A stretch of 64,000 bases of DNA from Tiliqua scincoides (lineage: Eukaryota > Chordata > Lepidosauria > Squamata > Scincidae). Positions 1 to 9,375 of this stretch are shown here, piece by piece. The stretch is from assembly GCF_035046505.1 (NCBI RefSeq), contig NC_089822.1, forward strand, positions 271,889,054-271,953,053. The letters run 5' to 3'. A program made the position numbers and the translations under genes. The number at the start of each line of letters is the position of its first letter. Within the stretch, counting starts at the first letter, position 1. A model generated the notes under the pieces. It worked only from the letters and a program-made list of their open reading frames with translations, did not search any database and had not been told where the DNA came from.

Positions 1-71
1 TTTCCACTCATTCAAGAGACACGAGGGAGCCCCGCTGAGCAGCCGCCCGCCCGCCCGCCCCCTCGGGGTAC

Positions 72-1426
72 CTGTCGCGGTGGTGACAGCGTCCCGTTTC
101 CAAGGCGACGACGGCTCCTCCTCGTTCAGGATGCTGCTGACCCCGTAGCCCGCGCCCGGGTTCTGCACGGTGGCGATGAACCACTTGCCCCTCTCGAGGG
201 AGCGCGGGCAGCCCTCCCGCCCCACCAGGCCCGCTGCCCAGCGCACGTGGGCCTCCTGGGGGGCGTAGGCGTTGATCTCGCAGGAGGCGGCGTCTGCGGC
301 GCCGGGGTCTGCCCCCAGCCAGAGGGGGGCGGTGCTGGCGTCTCCCCCGCCCCACAGAGTCCCTGAAGGGTCTGCAGAGGGGAGAGGAGAGAGAGAGAGA
401 GTGGGCAGGGGAGGGGCCCCGGTCTGCCCGGCCTGCTTGAACTCGCGCCCGGACCGGCTGCCTCCCCGCCCCCTGCCTGGCCTTGGCGCGACGCTCCTCC
501 CCGTGCCGAGGCTCCAAGCCAAGCCCCCTCCTCAGCGGCCGCGCCCCTCCCACTGCGCTCTCGCGCGGGCCAGGCGGGACACCTGTTCTTCCGCTGGCTG
601 GCTGACTGCAGCGGTGCCCGCCCGCCCGCCCCCCAAGAGCCCCGGGAGTGCCTGGCGCGGGGCTCAGCTGCTGCCCGTCCGGGGGGGCTGCGCTAGTTCT
701 CCCGCGGCAGCGAAACCAGCCGACGCGTGCTGCGCGGGGGCCGGGGAGCTCCGCCCGCCTCGCCCGCCGCCAGGGAGCAGCGGGTCGCGCCTGCACCGCC
801 GAAGCCCGCGCCGCGGGCGAGGGAGCCCCCGTCCGCGCAGGGCGGCAGGCGCGACCGCGGCGTCCGCGCTCAGGGGCGGGAGGGCGCGCCGTACCCAGGA
901 TCTGGAAGGCCAGGCGGTGCTCCACCTCCGGGGGCAGCGCCGCCTCCAGGCGGGCCTCCTCCATCCGCTGGCCCGGCGGCGGCAGCAGCAGCAGGGCCCG
1001 GCGCTGGCGCAGGGCGCTGGGCATGACCGAGCCGCCGCCCCCGCCGACCTCCTCCACGAACCAGCAGCCCAGCCTGGCCGGGGCGGGCTCCGCGGGCGAG
1101 CAGGAGCGCAGCGCCGCGCCTGGAGGGGGGAAAGAAGGGGACGTGAGCGGCGGAGGGAGAAGGGAAAGCCAAAGAGGCCCGGGCAGGGCGGGGCCAGAGG
1201 GGGACCGAGGCGTCCGGGCTTGCGGGGGGGCGTCAGGCGGAAGGCCCGTCGGTCAGGCTGTCGCTGCGCCGCCGACCAGCGCACGGGGCTCCCCGGCAGC
1301 GGCAAGCCCGCGCCCGTTCCGAACCCAGGCGCCCCCCCGCCCGCCCGCCCTCCCGGGGACCCAGGAGCCCGGCGCCCACTCACCGAGCAACACGAGCAGG
1401 AGGGGGGCGCACCGCGCGGCGGGCAT
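72..1426 (-). CDS. TAPBP: Tapasin (TAP-binding protein), 5' part: coding exons 1-3, gene continues past the left edge
   Basis: ER membrane chaperone that bridges MHC class I heavy chain to the TAP transporter and edits the peptide cargo. Coding exons on the minus strand: 1384-1426, 895-1119 and 72-371, each with GT/AG borders and consistent phase. Exon 1 gives a signal peptide start (MPAARCAPLLLVLL). Exon 2 contains CWFVEEV and a Leu/Pro-rich stretch, corresponding to human CWFVEDA. Exon 3 holds CEINAYAPQ and GCPRSLERGKW; the latter matches the human NCPRALDGAW block, whose cysteine (Cys95 of the mature protein) forms the mixed disulfide with ERp57, so that residue appears kept. The Ig-like domains, transmembrane segment and tail lie outside the window. 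It is the first gene of the conserved TAPBP-ZBTB22-DAXX series. Identity is secure from sequence and synteny; later exons cannot be judged. Confidence 0.93.
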
Positions 1427-1796
1427 GCTGGGCAGTCGGCGGGCGGGCGAGCAGTCGGTCGGGGCTTCTGCTGGCTGCGACTCCGCCGAGGCACCTGCCC
1501 TCCCTCTGCTTCCACTTTCGCTTTCGGGGCCCGCGGAGGAGGAAGGCGCTCCGCCCGGGCACGCCCCCCGGCCGCTTCTGTGCAAGTGCAGAGTGCCTCC
1601 CTGCGCCGAGAACCTGTGCACGCGGCCTGCTGCTCTGTGCGGGGTTTCCTGGGGGGGGGGCTGTGGAGCCCCCCTTGGGAAGGGGCAAGTCGCTGAGGGC
1701 TGCCCGCGGGGCAGGGAGCGAAGAGGTCGTGCCACTGGCCAGGCGGGAACCCGAGGAGGGTCGGTTCCCTGCCAGGGCGGACTGCTGTAGGGCTGG
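1427..1796. other. TAPBP upstream CpG-rich promoter region
   Basis: GC-rich, CpG-dense sequence directly upstream of the TAPBP start codon, continuing an island that covers exons 1-3. It contains the interferon-response motif listed separately. No other gene is seen before the CR1 fragment begins at about 1797. Confidence 0.6.
1514..1525 (-). promoter_or_regulatory. ISRE / IRF element upstream of TAPBP
   Basis: Minus-strand reading is GAAAGCGAAAGT, two GAAA blocks with the correct two-base gap of an interferon-stimulated response element. It lies 88 bp upstream of the TAPBP ATG, in the same orientation as the gene. Interferon induction of tapasin through IRF1-type sites is known in mammals; use here is inferred. 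Confidence 0.65.
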
Positions 1797-2335
1797 ACAT
1801 AATACCAGAACCAGGGGACATCCACTAAAATTGAGTGTTGGGCGGGTTAGGACAGACAAAAGAAAATATTTCTTTACTCAGCACGTGGTCGGTCTGTGGA
1901 ACTCCTTGCCACAGGATGTGGTGCTGGCGTCTAGCCTAGACGCCTTTAAAAGGGGATTGGACGAGTTTCTGGAGGAAAAATCCATTATGGGGTACAAGCC
2001 ATGATGTGTATGCGCAACCTCCTGATTTTAGGAGTGGGTTAAGTCAGAATGCCAGACGTAGGGGAGAGCACCAGGATGAGGTCTCTTGTTATCTGGTGTG
2101 CTCCCTGGGGCATTTGGTAGGCCGCTGTGAGATACAGGAAGCTGGACTAGATGGGCCTATGGCCTGATCCAGTGGGGCTGTTCTTATGTTCTTAACTACA
2201 ATTCCCAGGAAGCCTTGCAGGTCTCTTGTGATCTGGTGTGCTCCCTGGGGCATTTGGTGGGCCGCTGTGAGATACAGGAAGCTGGACTAGATGGGCCTAT
2301 GGCCTGATCCAGTGGGGCTGTTCTTATGTTCTTAT
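1797..2335 (+). repeat. CR1 LINE 3' end (young copy) plus one extra 140-bp tail unit
   Basis: The 5'-truncated copy runs from the last ORF2 codons (NTRTRGHPLKLSVGRVRTDK... to KSIMGYKP at 2004) through the 3' UTR and GTTCTTATG end at about 2194. By eye it differs from the CR1 copy ending at 25675 at only about six of roughly 400 positions, mostly CpG sites, so both are recent. A second tail unit follows head to tail at 2195-2335, joined by the linker ACTACAATTCCCAG. Confidence 0.85.
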
Positions 2336-2700
2336 GGACGGCGAGGCCAAGGGCCGCCTTGCTCCCCGCCCAGGCCGCCTGCCATTCGGCCTTCGCAGCC
2401 GGTTTCCGGGCACTGCAGGGTGTGCTGCTTTCCAGAAGCAAGAGGGCCAGTCGTCCCCTGCCAGGCCGCGATCCCAGTCTCTGGCTGCCAAGCTGAGGCC
2501 TGGGACTCCATCGCCCTCCCCGCCGCTCTCCAGCTGGGCTGTCTTGACAGGTGCACAGTGCCTGCCTGTGCGCCTCCTCGGAAGCAAGTCTGACTGTGTC
2601 TTAAGTCAGTGGGACTCGCGTCCAGGGGACTGCGGCTGCATTTCCTGCTTTTTCCAAGGGTGACAGGAGGCAGGTGACTTGGTCCCAGGCCCAAGGGCCA
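2336..2700. other. Unassigned intergenic sequence
   Basis: Moderately GC-rich sequence between CR1 fragments. No conserved protein, RNA gene or clear repeat was recognised. Confidence 0.4.
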
Positions 2701-2866
2701 AATCCTATCCAGTTTTCCAGTGCTGGTGCATCCCCACCTCCTTGCCTGCCCTGCATCCTGTGGCAGGGGGGCAGCCACAGAGGCCTCCTCCAGGTAAGGG
2801 GATGTTTGTTCCCTTTCTTCAGGGCTGCACTGCAGCTGCACCAGCTCTGGAAAGCTGGATAGGACT
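2701..2866. mobile_element. Short inverted-repeat (MITE-like) element, 166 bp
   Basis: The first 30 bases (2701-2730) pair with the last 30 (2837-2866) as an inverted repeat with three mismatches; outer bases read AATCCTATCC and GGATAGGACT. No coding capacity. I recall related sequences as abundant short repeats in squamates, but the transposase superfamily is not assigned. Confidence 0.6.
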
Positions 2867-2867
2867 G

Positions 2868-2955
2868 GGCCCTTCCAGGTCAAAACCAGCACCTGGAACT
2901 GGGCTCCAAATTGAATGGGCAGCCAGTGAAGCCGCAGGAGCAGTGACTGGCAGAG
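2868..2955 (-). repeat. L2-like LINE fragment
   Basis: The minus-strand translation contains LHWLPIQFGAQFQVLVLT, the C-terminal ORF2 motif usual in L2-clade LINEs. It abuts the inverted-repeat element on the left and a CR1 on the right. Old and short. Confidence 0.55.
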
Positions 2956-2956
2956 A

Positions 2957-3381
2957 GTGAGACATACAAAATTATGCATGGGAAGGATGGCGAGGATAGA
3001 CAGACGCTTTTTACACGCACACAACACCAGAACCAGGGGACATTCACTAAAATTGAGTGTTGGAAGAGTTAGGTCAGACAAAATATTTCTTTACTCAGTG
3101 TGTGGTTGGTCTGTGGAACTCCTTGCCACAGGATGTGGTGATGGCATCTGACCTGGACGCCTTTAAAAGGGGATTGGACAACTTTCTGGAGGAAAAATCC
3201 ATTACGGGTTATAAGCCATGATGTGCATGTTCAGCCTCCCGATTTTAGAAATGGGCTATGCCAGATGCAAGGGAAGGCAGGTCTCTTGTGTGCTCCCTGG
3301 GCATTTGGTGGGCCACTGTGGGATACAGGAAGCTGGACTAGATGGGCCTATGGCCTGATCCAGCGGGGCTGTTCTTATGTT
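2957..3381 (+). repeat. CR1 LINE 3' end fragment
   Basis: Begins in ORF2 at the codons for RHTKLCMG (consensus ETYKIMQG), continues through the QRVVGLWNSLPQDVV-type block and 3' UTR, and ends at GTTCTTATG near 3380. It is more diverged than the 1797 copy and carries small indels. Confidence 0.85.
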
Positions 3382-4749
3382 CCCCTGGCCACATCTGCTA
3401 CCCAGGAGCACTGCAGATTCCAGAGATCACCCAAGCTGCGCACCTGCTCCTTCAGAGGGAGGGCTGCCCCCTTCAGAACAGGTGCCCAGTCCAATGCCTG
3501 TGTCCCTGGAGGTCCTCTTTTTTTGGCAGGATTGAGTTTCACCCTCTTAGCCCACATGCACTTTCCCCACTGCCTCCAGGCAGGGCTCCAGGCTGCCAGC
3601 AGTGACCAGGAGAGGCAGAGCTGAGTGTCAGAGAGGAGAAGGCTGGTTGTCTCAGGCCTGCAGTCACTGGACTGGGGTGGGGCAGCCCCACAGGTCCAGG
3701 TGAGACTCTGCCAGATCTGGCCAGGTCAGAAGACCTCCGCTCCTAGGACATCTGGGAAGCAAGGGCCAGGCCACAAGCCCTTGGTGCGGTTCTTCCCACG
3801 TCTCCTTTAGGTGGCGCATTGGGTCTTTGAGTGACTGGCCAGGCCCTGCCTGGCAGATGCGTCTACCGTTTCCTCCTCTGCCTAAGATCAGATCTCCCCC
3901 AGTCTTGACAGTACTCAGCCTGAACGGGGCAGGCTGCAGCGTACAATCCTGGAAACAGGGATTTGCCCCACGGTGGAGCCGAGTGACTCATCCTGTCCCA
4001 TCAGCCTCAGCTTGTGCACTGGCCTGGGCCCAAGGAGGGAGGCAGCTGCTCCAGTCCCTGCCAGCCATGGGTGCGCAGGGTGACCCTGGGCTAGTATGGC
4101 GGAAGAGAGCCTGTGCAGGAAGTGTGGCTGGAGGGCAAAACAGGCACCACAACAGGTGCTTAGTGACAGCACTCCCACCCCTTGTGTTCCCCCTTCCCTC
4201 TGGCATGGTTGACACAAGAAGAGCCTGGGGTGCCCCGAGGGAGACACCTCTTGCCTGTTGTTGGAGAGGGCCTTTGCTGCTGGACAGGCTGGTGTGTGAG
4301 TGGGGGGTGTGTGTTTGTGTGTGTGTGTAGACCTTCTTTGTGCAGAGCAGGAGGGCTTGAGTGCAGCCAGGCCTCGTTCCCTTCCTGTTGGGGGACATCA
4401 CTGGCATTTCTGGGTTGTCAGACAGGCCCCCCTCTAGTGGGGCGCCTGCCCACGGAAGCGCGACTTATAGGTGCCCACAAAGGCTCCCCTCTTGCTCCCT
4501 CTGCCTCCTCAAAGTTGCTCTGCTGTTGTTGCCAGAGAGCCCACCCGGCACAGAGCAGAGGTGCTTCTGTGGCATCCCCACCTCCTTGCGTGTCCCTAGT
4601 CAGGAGCCACGGATGGGGGGGAGGAGAGTGCCTCCTGCAGGTGAGGGGTACTCGCGCGGTGCGGTGGCCCCAGGCCTGGCACCCACAGGCGCCTCAGTGA
4701 AGGAGCTCTTTGAAAAACAGATGGGTTGGAGAGGAAGCGGTCATCCAGG
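3382..4749. other. Intergenic sequence without recognised gene
   Basis: No conserved coding sequence was recognised. A short (GT)n tract lies at about 4307-4329. Open frames here have no family signature. Confidence 0.45.
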
Positions 4750-5450
4750 GCCCCAAGGGTCCTGAAGGGGGCGCAAGGCGTGGCCGAAGAACACGCGCCT
4801 TCGTCCAGGCGGGAGCCAAGCAAGTCCGCACGGGGCTGCCCTGGGCCGCTGCTGCTCCATGCGGGGGGGGCCTGGGGCTCGGCAGCGGCATGAAGGACCC
4901 CCCAGCCTGCCACTCCGCCGCCACCGTGCCAGGCCGCGCGCCTGCTGCCGGCGGGGCGAGCTCGGCAGAGCGCGTCCGCCCCCGTCGCCGGCCGGGGCAG
5001 GACGGGCGCGCGTGGTTCTCACCCCTGCCTGGCTGTTCGCGCGGCGCTAGTGCGGCGGCGGGACAGCAGGGGGCGCCGTCACCCCCGAAGTCTCCGCAGA
5101 GGCGGCCTCCGCTCCGGTCCCCCGTCCGCCCCCTGCCGGAGCGCGCTTGGCAGTCCCTCTGCGGAGCTCCCTTGGGGGGCAGCCGAGTCACCGCCTTCAC
5201 GCGAAGCGGAGCCTGCCGCGAGCTGCCCCGCAGCCAGTCGCAGAGAGCCACGCCGGGCCCGCTGCCCCCACCCGGCCTGCTGCAGGCAGCGCAGTGGGCT
5301 GGGAGCCCCTACCGCCACTTCTCCCTCCTCGCATGCGCAGCTCAGCCGGCAGTAGCCAGAGGCCAACTCCACGCCAGCACCCTCTGGGCGGTTTGGAGGG
5401 CACGAAAGCCATTTGGGGAGGCCTGGCTCTGAGGACAGGCGGGCAGCACC
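4750..5450. other. CpG-rich island between TAPBP and ZBTB22
   Basis: About 700 bp of CpG-dense sequence with no recognisable exon and no counterpart gene at this place in the human order. It holds a strong CTCF-like motif (listed). Possible uses are an unannotated promoter or an insulator-type element. Confidence 0.45.
5064..5077 (+). promoter_or_regulatory. CTCF-like motif
   Basis: CAGCAGGGGGCGCC matches the core of the vertebrate CTCF consensus (CCASYAGRKGGCRS). It sits in the CpG-rich patch between TAPBP and ZBTB22. Motif match only. Confidence 0.5.
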
Positions 5451-5823
5451 AGTCGCAGGACGCGGCCTCCCGCCAGCTCCCAGCAGCTTTCCAGGGCTCC
5501 AGGCAGAGATGGCAGCTCTGCGGGGCTGGGGGGGAGGCCTGCCTGTGGGCCCTACTTCTAGGCTTCCTGTTGAGTCATGTGGTGGGCCCCAGGAACCCAC
5601 TTCCCCTCCTCAGGCAATTATGGGTAGGGGCTGAGAAAGCCTTTCCAGAACCTCTGCACATGATCTACCCCCCAAATCTGGGCTGCCCCTCTCAAGCTGC
5701 TCCCCCCTCAGGTGCCAGCACAGTCACCCAGGGCATGTTGCTGGAAGAGCAGCAGCTCTAGACAGAGGGGGTGGAGTGGAAACAAGACCATGGCAGACCT
5801 CAGTTTGCCCCACACACACACTC

Positions 5824-6690
5824 CATAAGAACAGCCCCACATTGGATCAGGCCAAAGGCCCAACTAGTCCAGCTTCCTGGTTGTCACAGCAACCCACCAA
5901 ATGCCCCTGGGAGCACACCAGGCAACAAGAGACCTCATCCTGGTGCCCTCCCTTGCATCTGACATAGCCCATTTCTAAAATCAGGAGGTTGCACATGCAC
6001 ATCATGGTTCTGGTGTTCTGTGAGTCTAAAGAGCATCTCTCTACTTACTCTGTCCATCCCTCACATAATTTTGTATGTCTCAATCATGTCCCCCCTCAGG
6101 CGCCTCTTTTCTAGGCTGAAGAGGCCCAAACGCCGTAGCCTTTCCTCATAAGGAAGGTGCCCCAGCCCCGTAATCATCTTCGTCGCTCTCTTTTGCACCT
6201 TTTCCATTTCCACTGTCTTTTTTGAGATGCGGCGACCAGAACTGGACACAATACTCCAGGTGTGGCCTTACCATAGATTTGTACAACGGCATTATAATAC
6301 TAGCCGTTTTGTTCTCAATACCTTTTCTAATGATCCCAAGCATAGAATTGGCCTTCTTCACTGCCGCCGCACATTGGGTCGACACTTTCATCGACCTGTC
6401 CACCACCACCCCAAGATCTCTCTCCTGATCTGTCACAGACAGCTCAGAACCCATCACCCTATATGTGATAGGCTGTTTACGTGATAGGTTGATAGGCTGT
6501 GATAGGCTATAGTTTTGATTTTTTGCCCCAATGTGCCTGACTTTACACTTACTGACATTGAAGCGCATCTGCCATTTTGCTGCCCATTCTGCCAGTCTGG
6601 AGAGATCCTTCTGGAGCTCCTCACAATCACTTCTGGTCTTCACCACTCGGAAAAGTTTGGTGAAGTTTGGTGTTGTCTGCCAACCCATCC
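5824..6690 (-). repeat. CR1 LINE copy, internally deleted
   Basis: Minus-strand order from the right: RT C-terminal part (TKLFRVVKTRSDCEELQKDLSRLAEWAAKW...), the [24 protein letters not shown] block, ETYKIM, then 3' UTR ending near 5824. A deletion near 6006 joins the 3' UTR to coding sequence, and a small tandem expansion of a GATAGGCTG motif lies near 6460-6505. Broken frames; old relative to the 1797 copy. Confidence 0.88.
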
Positions 6691-7824
6691 CCACCAGGAC
6701 TAAAAGCAGGAGGGGGGCTGTGGGGGAGCCACTATTGGTTAAGGGTCCTCCCAGGTGCTACTAGATCCAGAACTGCAGCCCCCCATGTCCCCCAAGCAAG
6801 CAGATTTAGCACCAGAGGCACCCAGTCAACACCCCACCCCTGCCAGAGGACCCAGGCATCTGGAGGCTGAAGCAGCCAGGAGGCACCTGCAGGTGGGCAG
6901 CCTCCAGCCCCAGACATTCAGTCATCCCAGCTTCCAACAAGAGGTGGGGGGGATGCACAAAGTCCCTCCATTCTCCAACAGGGAAGAGACATACGTGTGA
7001 AAAGCACAAACAACAGTTGGACAGGCTGTCAGGGGCTGAAACAGACCAATAAATATTTATCACGAATTTAGAAAAAAACAGAGGCTGAAACCAGATTAAG
7101 TTACAAAACCTCAAAATAACTGGAACCACAGAAGGGAGGGGGCACAAGGGTGTGGGGGGGGGAACCCAGGAACAAGTATGGCCAGGACTGCAGCCTCTTC
7201 CCAGAGGTCCTCCTGTTGCAGGAGGAGAAGGAAGGAGAGTGCCTTCCCGGGCCCTCCGTGCCAGGCAGAGAGAGAGAGAGAGAGAGCTGCCTTCTGTGTG
7301 TGGGGAACTGTTCAGGGACCGCTGGAGAGCACTCCCCCCTCCCCTGAGAGCAGCATTCTGCAGTCCGCCCATCTCCTGCAAGGCAGCTTACAACGTCACG
7401 GACACTCACAAACAGGACAAACACATAGTTTGGGGGCAGCGGCTACCAGGCAACCCACAGAAGCAGTCTGGAGTGGGGCCTTTTTGCTCCCCCACCCTGA
7501 AACACACACAGACGCAGACTAAGGAGAGGTGGGGGTACAGGGGGAACCCAGAGTGTTCCAGGGTGCCCACACCGCCACAGGTGGGCCCAAGGCCCTCCGT
7601 TTGTCCCACGTCTCCAGCAAAGGCCTGGAGGAGCTGCTGAGGAGAAGCAGGGGAGTGGGTTTGTTAGGGCCACACCCAGGACCCCCACTCCCCACCCCAA
7701 AAAAGTTCAGTCCTGGAGCACAGCACAGCACAGCACAGCTCTTCCAGGCAAGGGGTGGGGGCAAATGCAGTCTCTGAGGTGACAAGGGGGTGGGCTGCTG
7801 CAGGGGGGCAGAGGCAGCCTTACC
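6691..7824. other. ZBTB22 3' UTR / downstream region
   Basis: Follows the ZBTB22 stop codon on the minus strand. There is no canonical AATAAA on that strand; a GATAAA variant beside an AT-rich stretch near 7047-7065 is the best 3' end candidate. A (GA)n tract lies at 7268-7287. No other gene was recognised. Confidence 0.45.
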
Positions 7825-9375
7825 CTACATCTTGCTGCTTCCTGCAAAGCCCAGCTCGCTGCGTGGCGACCTCCCGGGGGTGCTCCACTCGCCCTCCCCA
7901 CTGGCCCGGGAGGGGGAGGCCTCCTTCCTGGCCTGTCCAGATCCACCTGCAGGCCCCCCCACCCCGCTGAGGCGGTGGCGCCGTTCACAGTGGCCCTTGT
8001 GGCGCATGAAGCTGTCCCGCCACATGAACTTCTTGGCGCAGACGTCGCACTCGTAGGGCTTCAGGCCAGTGTGGGTCTTCATGTGCTCTGTTAGGTGGTG
8101 CTTCATCTTGAACTTCTTGTTGCAGACAGGGCAGTCGAAGGGACGCAGGTTGAGATGCATGTTGACGTGCCGGTCGCGCATGCTCTTGTGAGAGAAGGCC
8201 TTGCCGCAGTGGCACATAAAGATCTTGTTGCCGTCGCCTGAGCTGGCTGCCAACTGAACAGCCCCGTGCTCCACAGGCGCCTGTGGGGGGAAGATCACAA
8301 TCTGGTTGCCCTGCATGTCCATGGGCAGAAGGGAACGCTGTGGTGGGAAGGAGCCACCCGGAAGGGACGAGGTGTCCTCCAGCGCCTCGTAGGGCGAGGG
8401 GAAGTCCTCTGAGGATTCACAGAAGTTGACTTGCTCCTCCAGCTTGCTGCCCCCTCCACCGCCCCCTCCTCCCCCGGGGTCGGTCAGTGTGCGGACGTCG
8501 CTGATACTGAGAGCAGCCTCTGGGGCAGGCCCCACCGACACCTCCACGGGGTCCTCGTCCTCCTCACAGGTCAGCACCAGGTCCTCCTGGGCACGCTCCT
8601 TCTTGACAAAGACCCACTGCTTCTGGGGCATGATGCTGGGCCGTACGTAGGTCGGCCGGCGCACCTCGCTGCTGCCGCTGCTGCCAGGCTCCCCGCTGTC
8701 GCTGATGTCGTCGTCCGTCTCCAGGATGAACTTGCTGCCCCCAGCAAAGGGGTCCGGGCAGCGCGAGGGGCCCTTCTCGGCCTGGAAGATGACCTCCTCA
8801 TCATGGTCCTCGGGGCCATCGCGATCGCCTGCCAGGGCGCTCCCCCGCGGGTTGTACTTGCCGTGCTCAGGGCCGTCCGCCGAGTCCCGGGGGCTGAAGT
8901 AGTTGCTGCTGCTGGGGGACTGGTTGTCGCTGGTGCGGCTGGAGTGGGCCCGGAAGGAGGACGAGGAGGAGGGCGCCAGCAGGGCCCCGCGTCGCTCCTT
9001 CAGCAGCTCGGTGCACTTGTCCACGATGTGCCACATCTGCAGGACGCTGCCCACCGTCAGATAGTTGACGATCTCGTCGGCCGCCATGCTCAGCTTGCCC
9101 GTGTAGGCAGAGCCCAGCACCGTCTCAAAGGCCACGGGGTCCATGACGCTGGGCAGCACCACGGAGGTCATGTTCTTGAGCAGCACCTGGTCGTGGAAGT
9201 AGGGGGAGGAGGCGGCCAGCACCGCCCGGTGGGCCCGGAAGACGCGGCCCTGCACGTGGATGGAGATGTCGCACAGCTTTCCTTCCACCCGCTGCTGGTT
9301 CAGGTTCTCCAGCAGGGCGCTGGTGACCTCAGGGAAGTCCACGTGGACGATGGCCAGGCCCGAGGAGGGCTCCAT
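7825..9375 (-). CDS. ZBTB22: BTB/POZ zinc-finger protein ZBTB22, complete single coding exon
   Basis: Nuclear protein of the BTB-zinc finger family, predicted transcriptional repressor. 516 residues (human about 634). The start MEPSSGLAIVHVDFPEVTSALL fits the family. The BTB/POZ domain spans roughly residues 10-125 (CDISIHVQGRVFRAHRAVLA, SSPYFHDQVLL). An acidic and Ser-rich linker keeps the blocks NQSPSSSNYFSPR, PSIMPQKQWVFVK and LSISDVRTL. Three zinc fingers lie at about 387-467 (CHCGKAFSHKS, CPVCNKKFKMKHH, CDVCAKKFMWRD). The linker is shorter than in human. A 3' splice site just upstream (CCTACAG, about 9395) suggests a noncoding first exon in the CpG island to the right. It lies between TAPBP and DAXX on the same strand, as in mammals. 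Frame intact. Confidence 0.96.
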   Translation of the reverse strand: MEPSSGLAIVHVDFPEVTSALLENLNQQRVEGKLCDISIHVQGRVFRAHRAVLAASSPYFHDQVLLKNMTSVVLPSVMDPVAFETVLGSAYTGKLSMAADEIVNYLTVGSVLQMWHIVDKCTELLKERRGALLAPSSSSSFRAHSSRTSDNQSPSSSNYFSPRDSADGPEHGKYNPRGSALAGDRDGPEDHDEEVIFQAEKGPSRCPDPFAGGSKFILETDDDISDSGEPGSSGSSEVRRPTYVRPSIMPQKQWVFVKKERAQEDLVLTCEEDEDPVEVSVGPAPEAALSISDVRTLTDPGGGGGGGGGSKLEEQVNFCESSEDFPSPYEALEDTSSLPGGSFPPQRSLLPMDMQGNQIVIFPPQAPVEHGAVQLAASSGDGNKIFMCHCGKAFSHKSMRDRHVNMHLNLRPFDCPVCNKKFKMKHHLTEHMKTHTGLKPYECDVCAKKFMWRDSFMRHKGHCERRHRLSGVGGPAGGSGQARKEASPSRASGEGEWSTPGRSPRSELGFAGSSKM

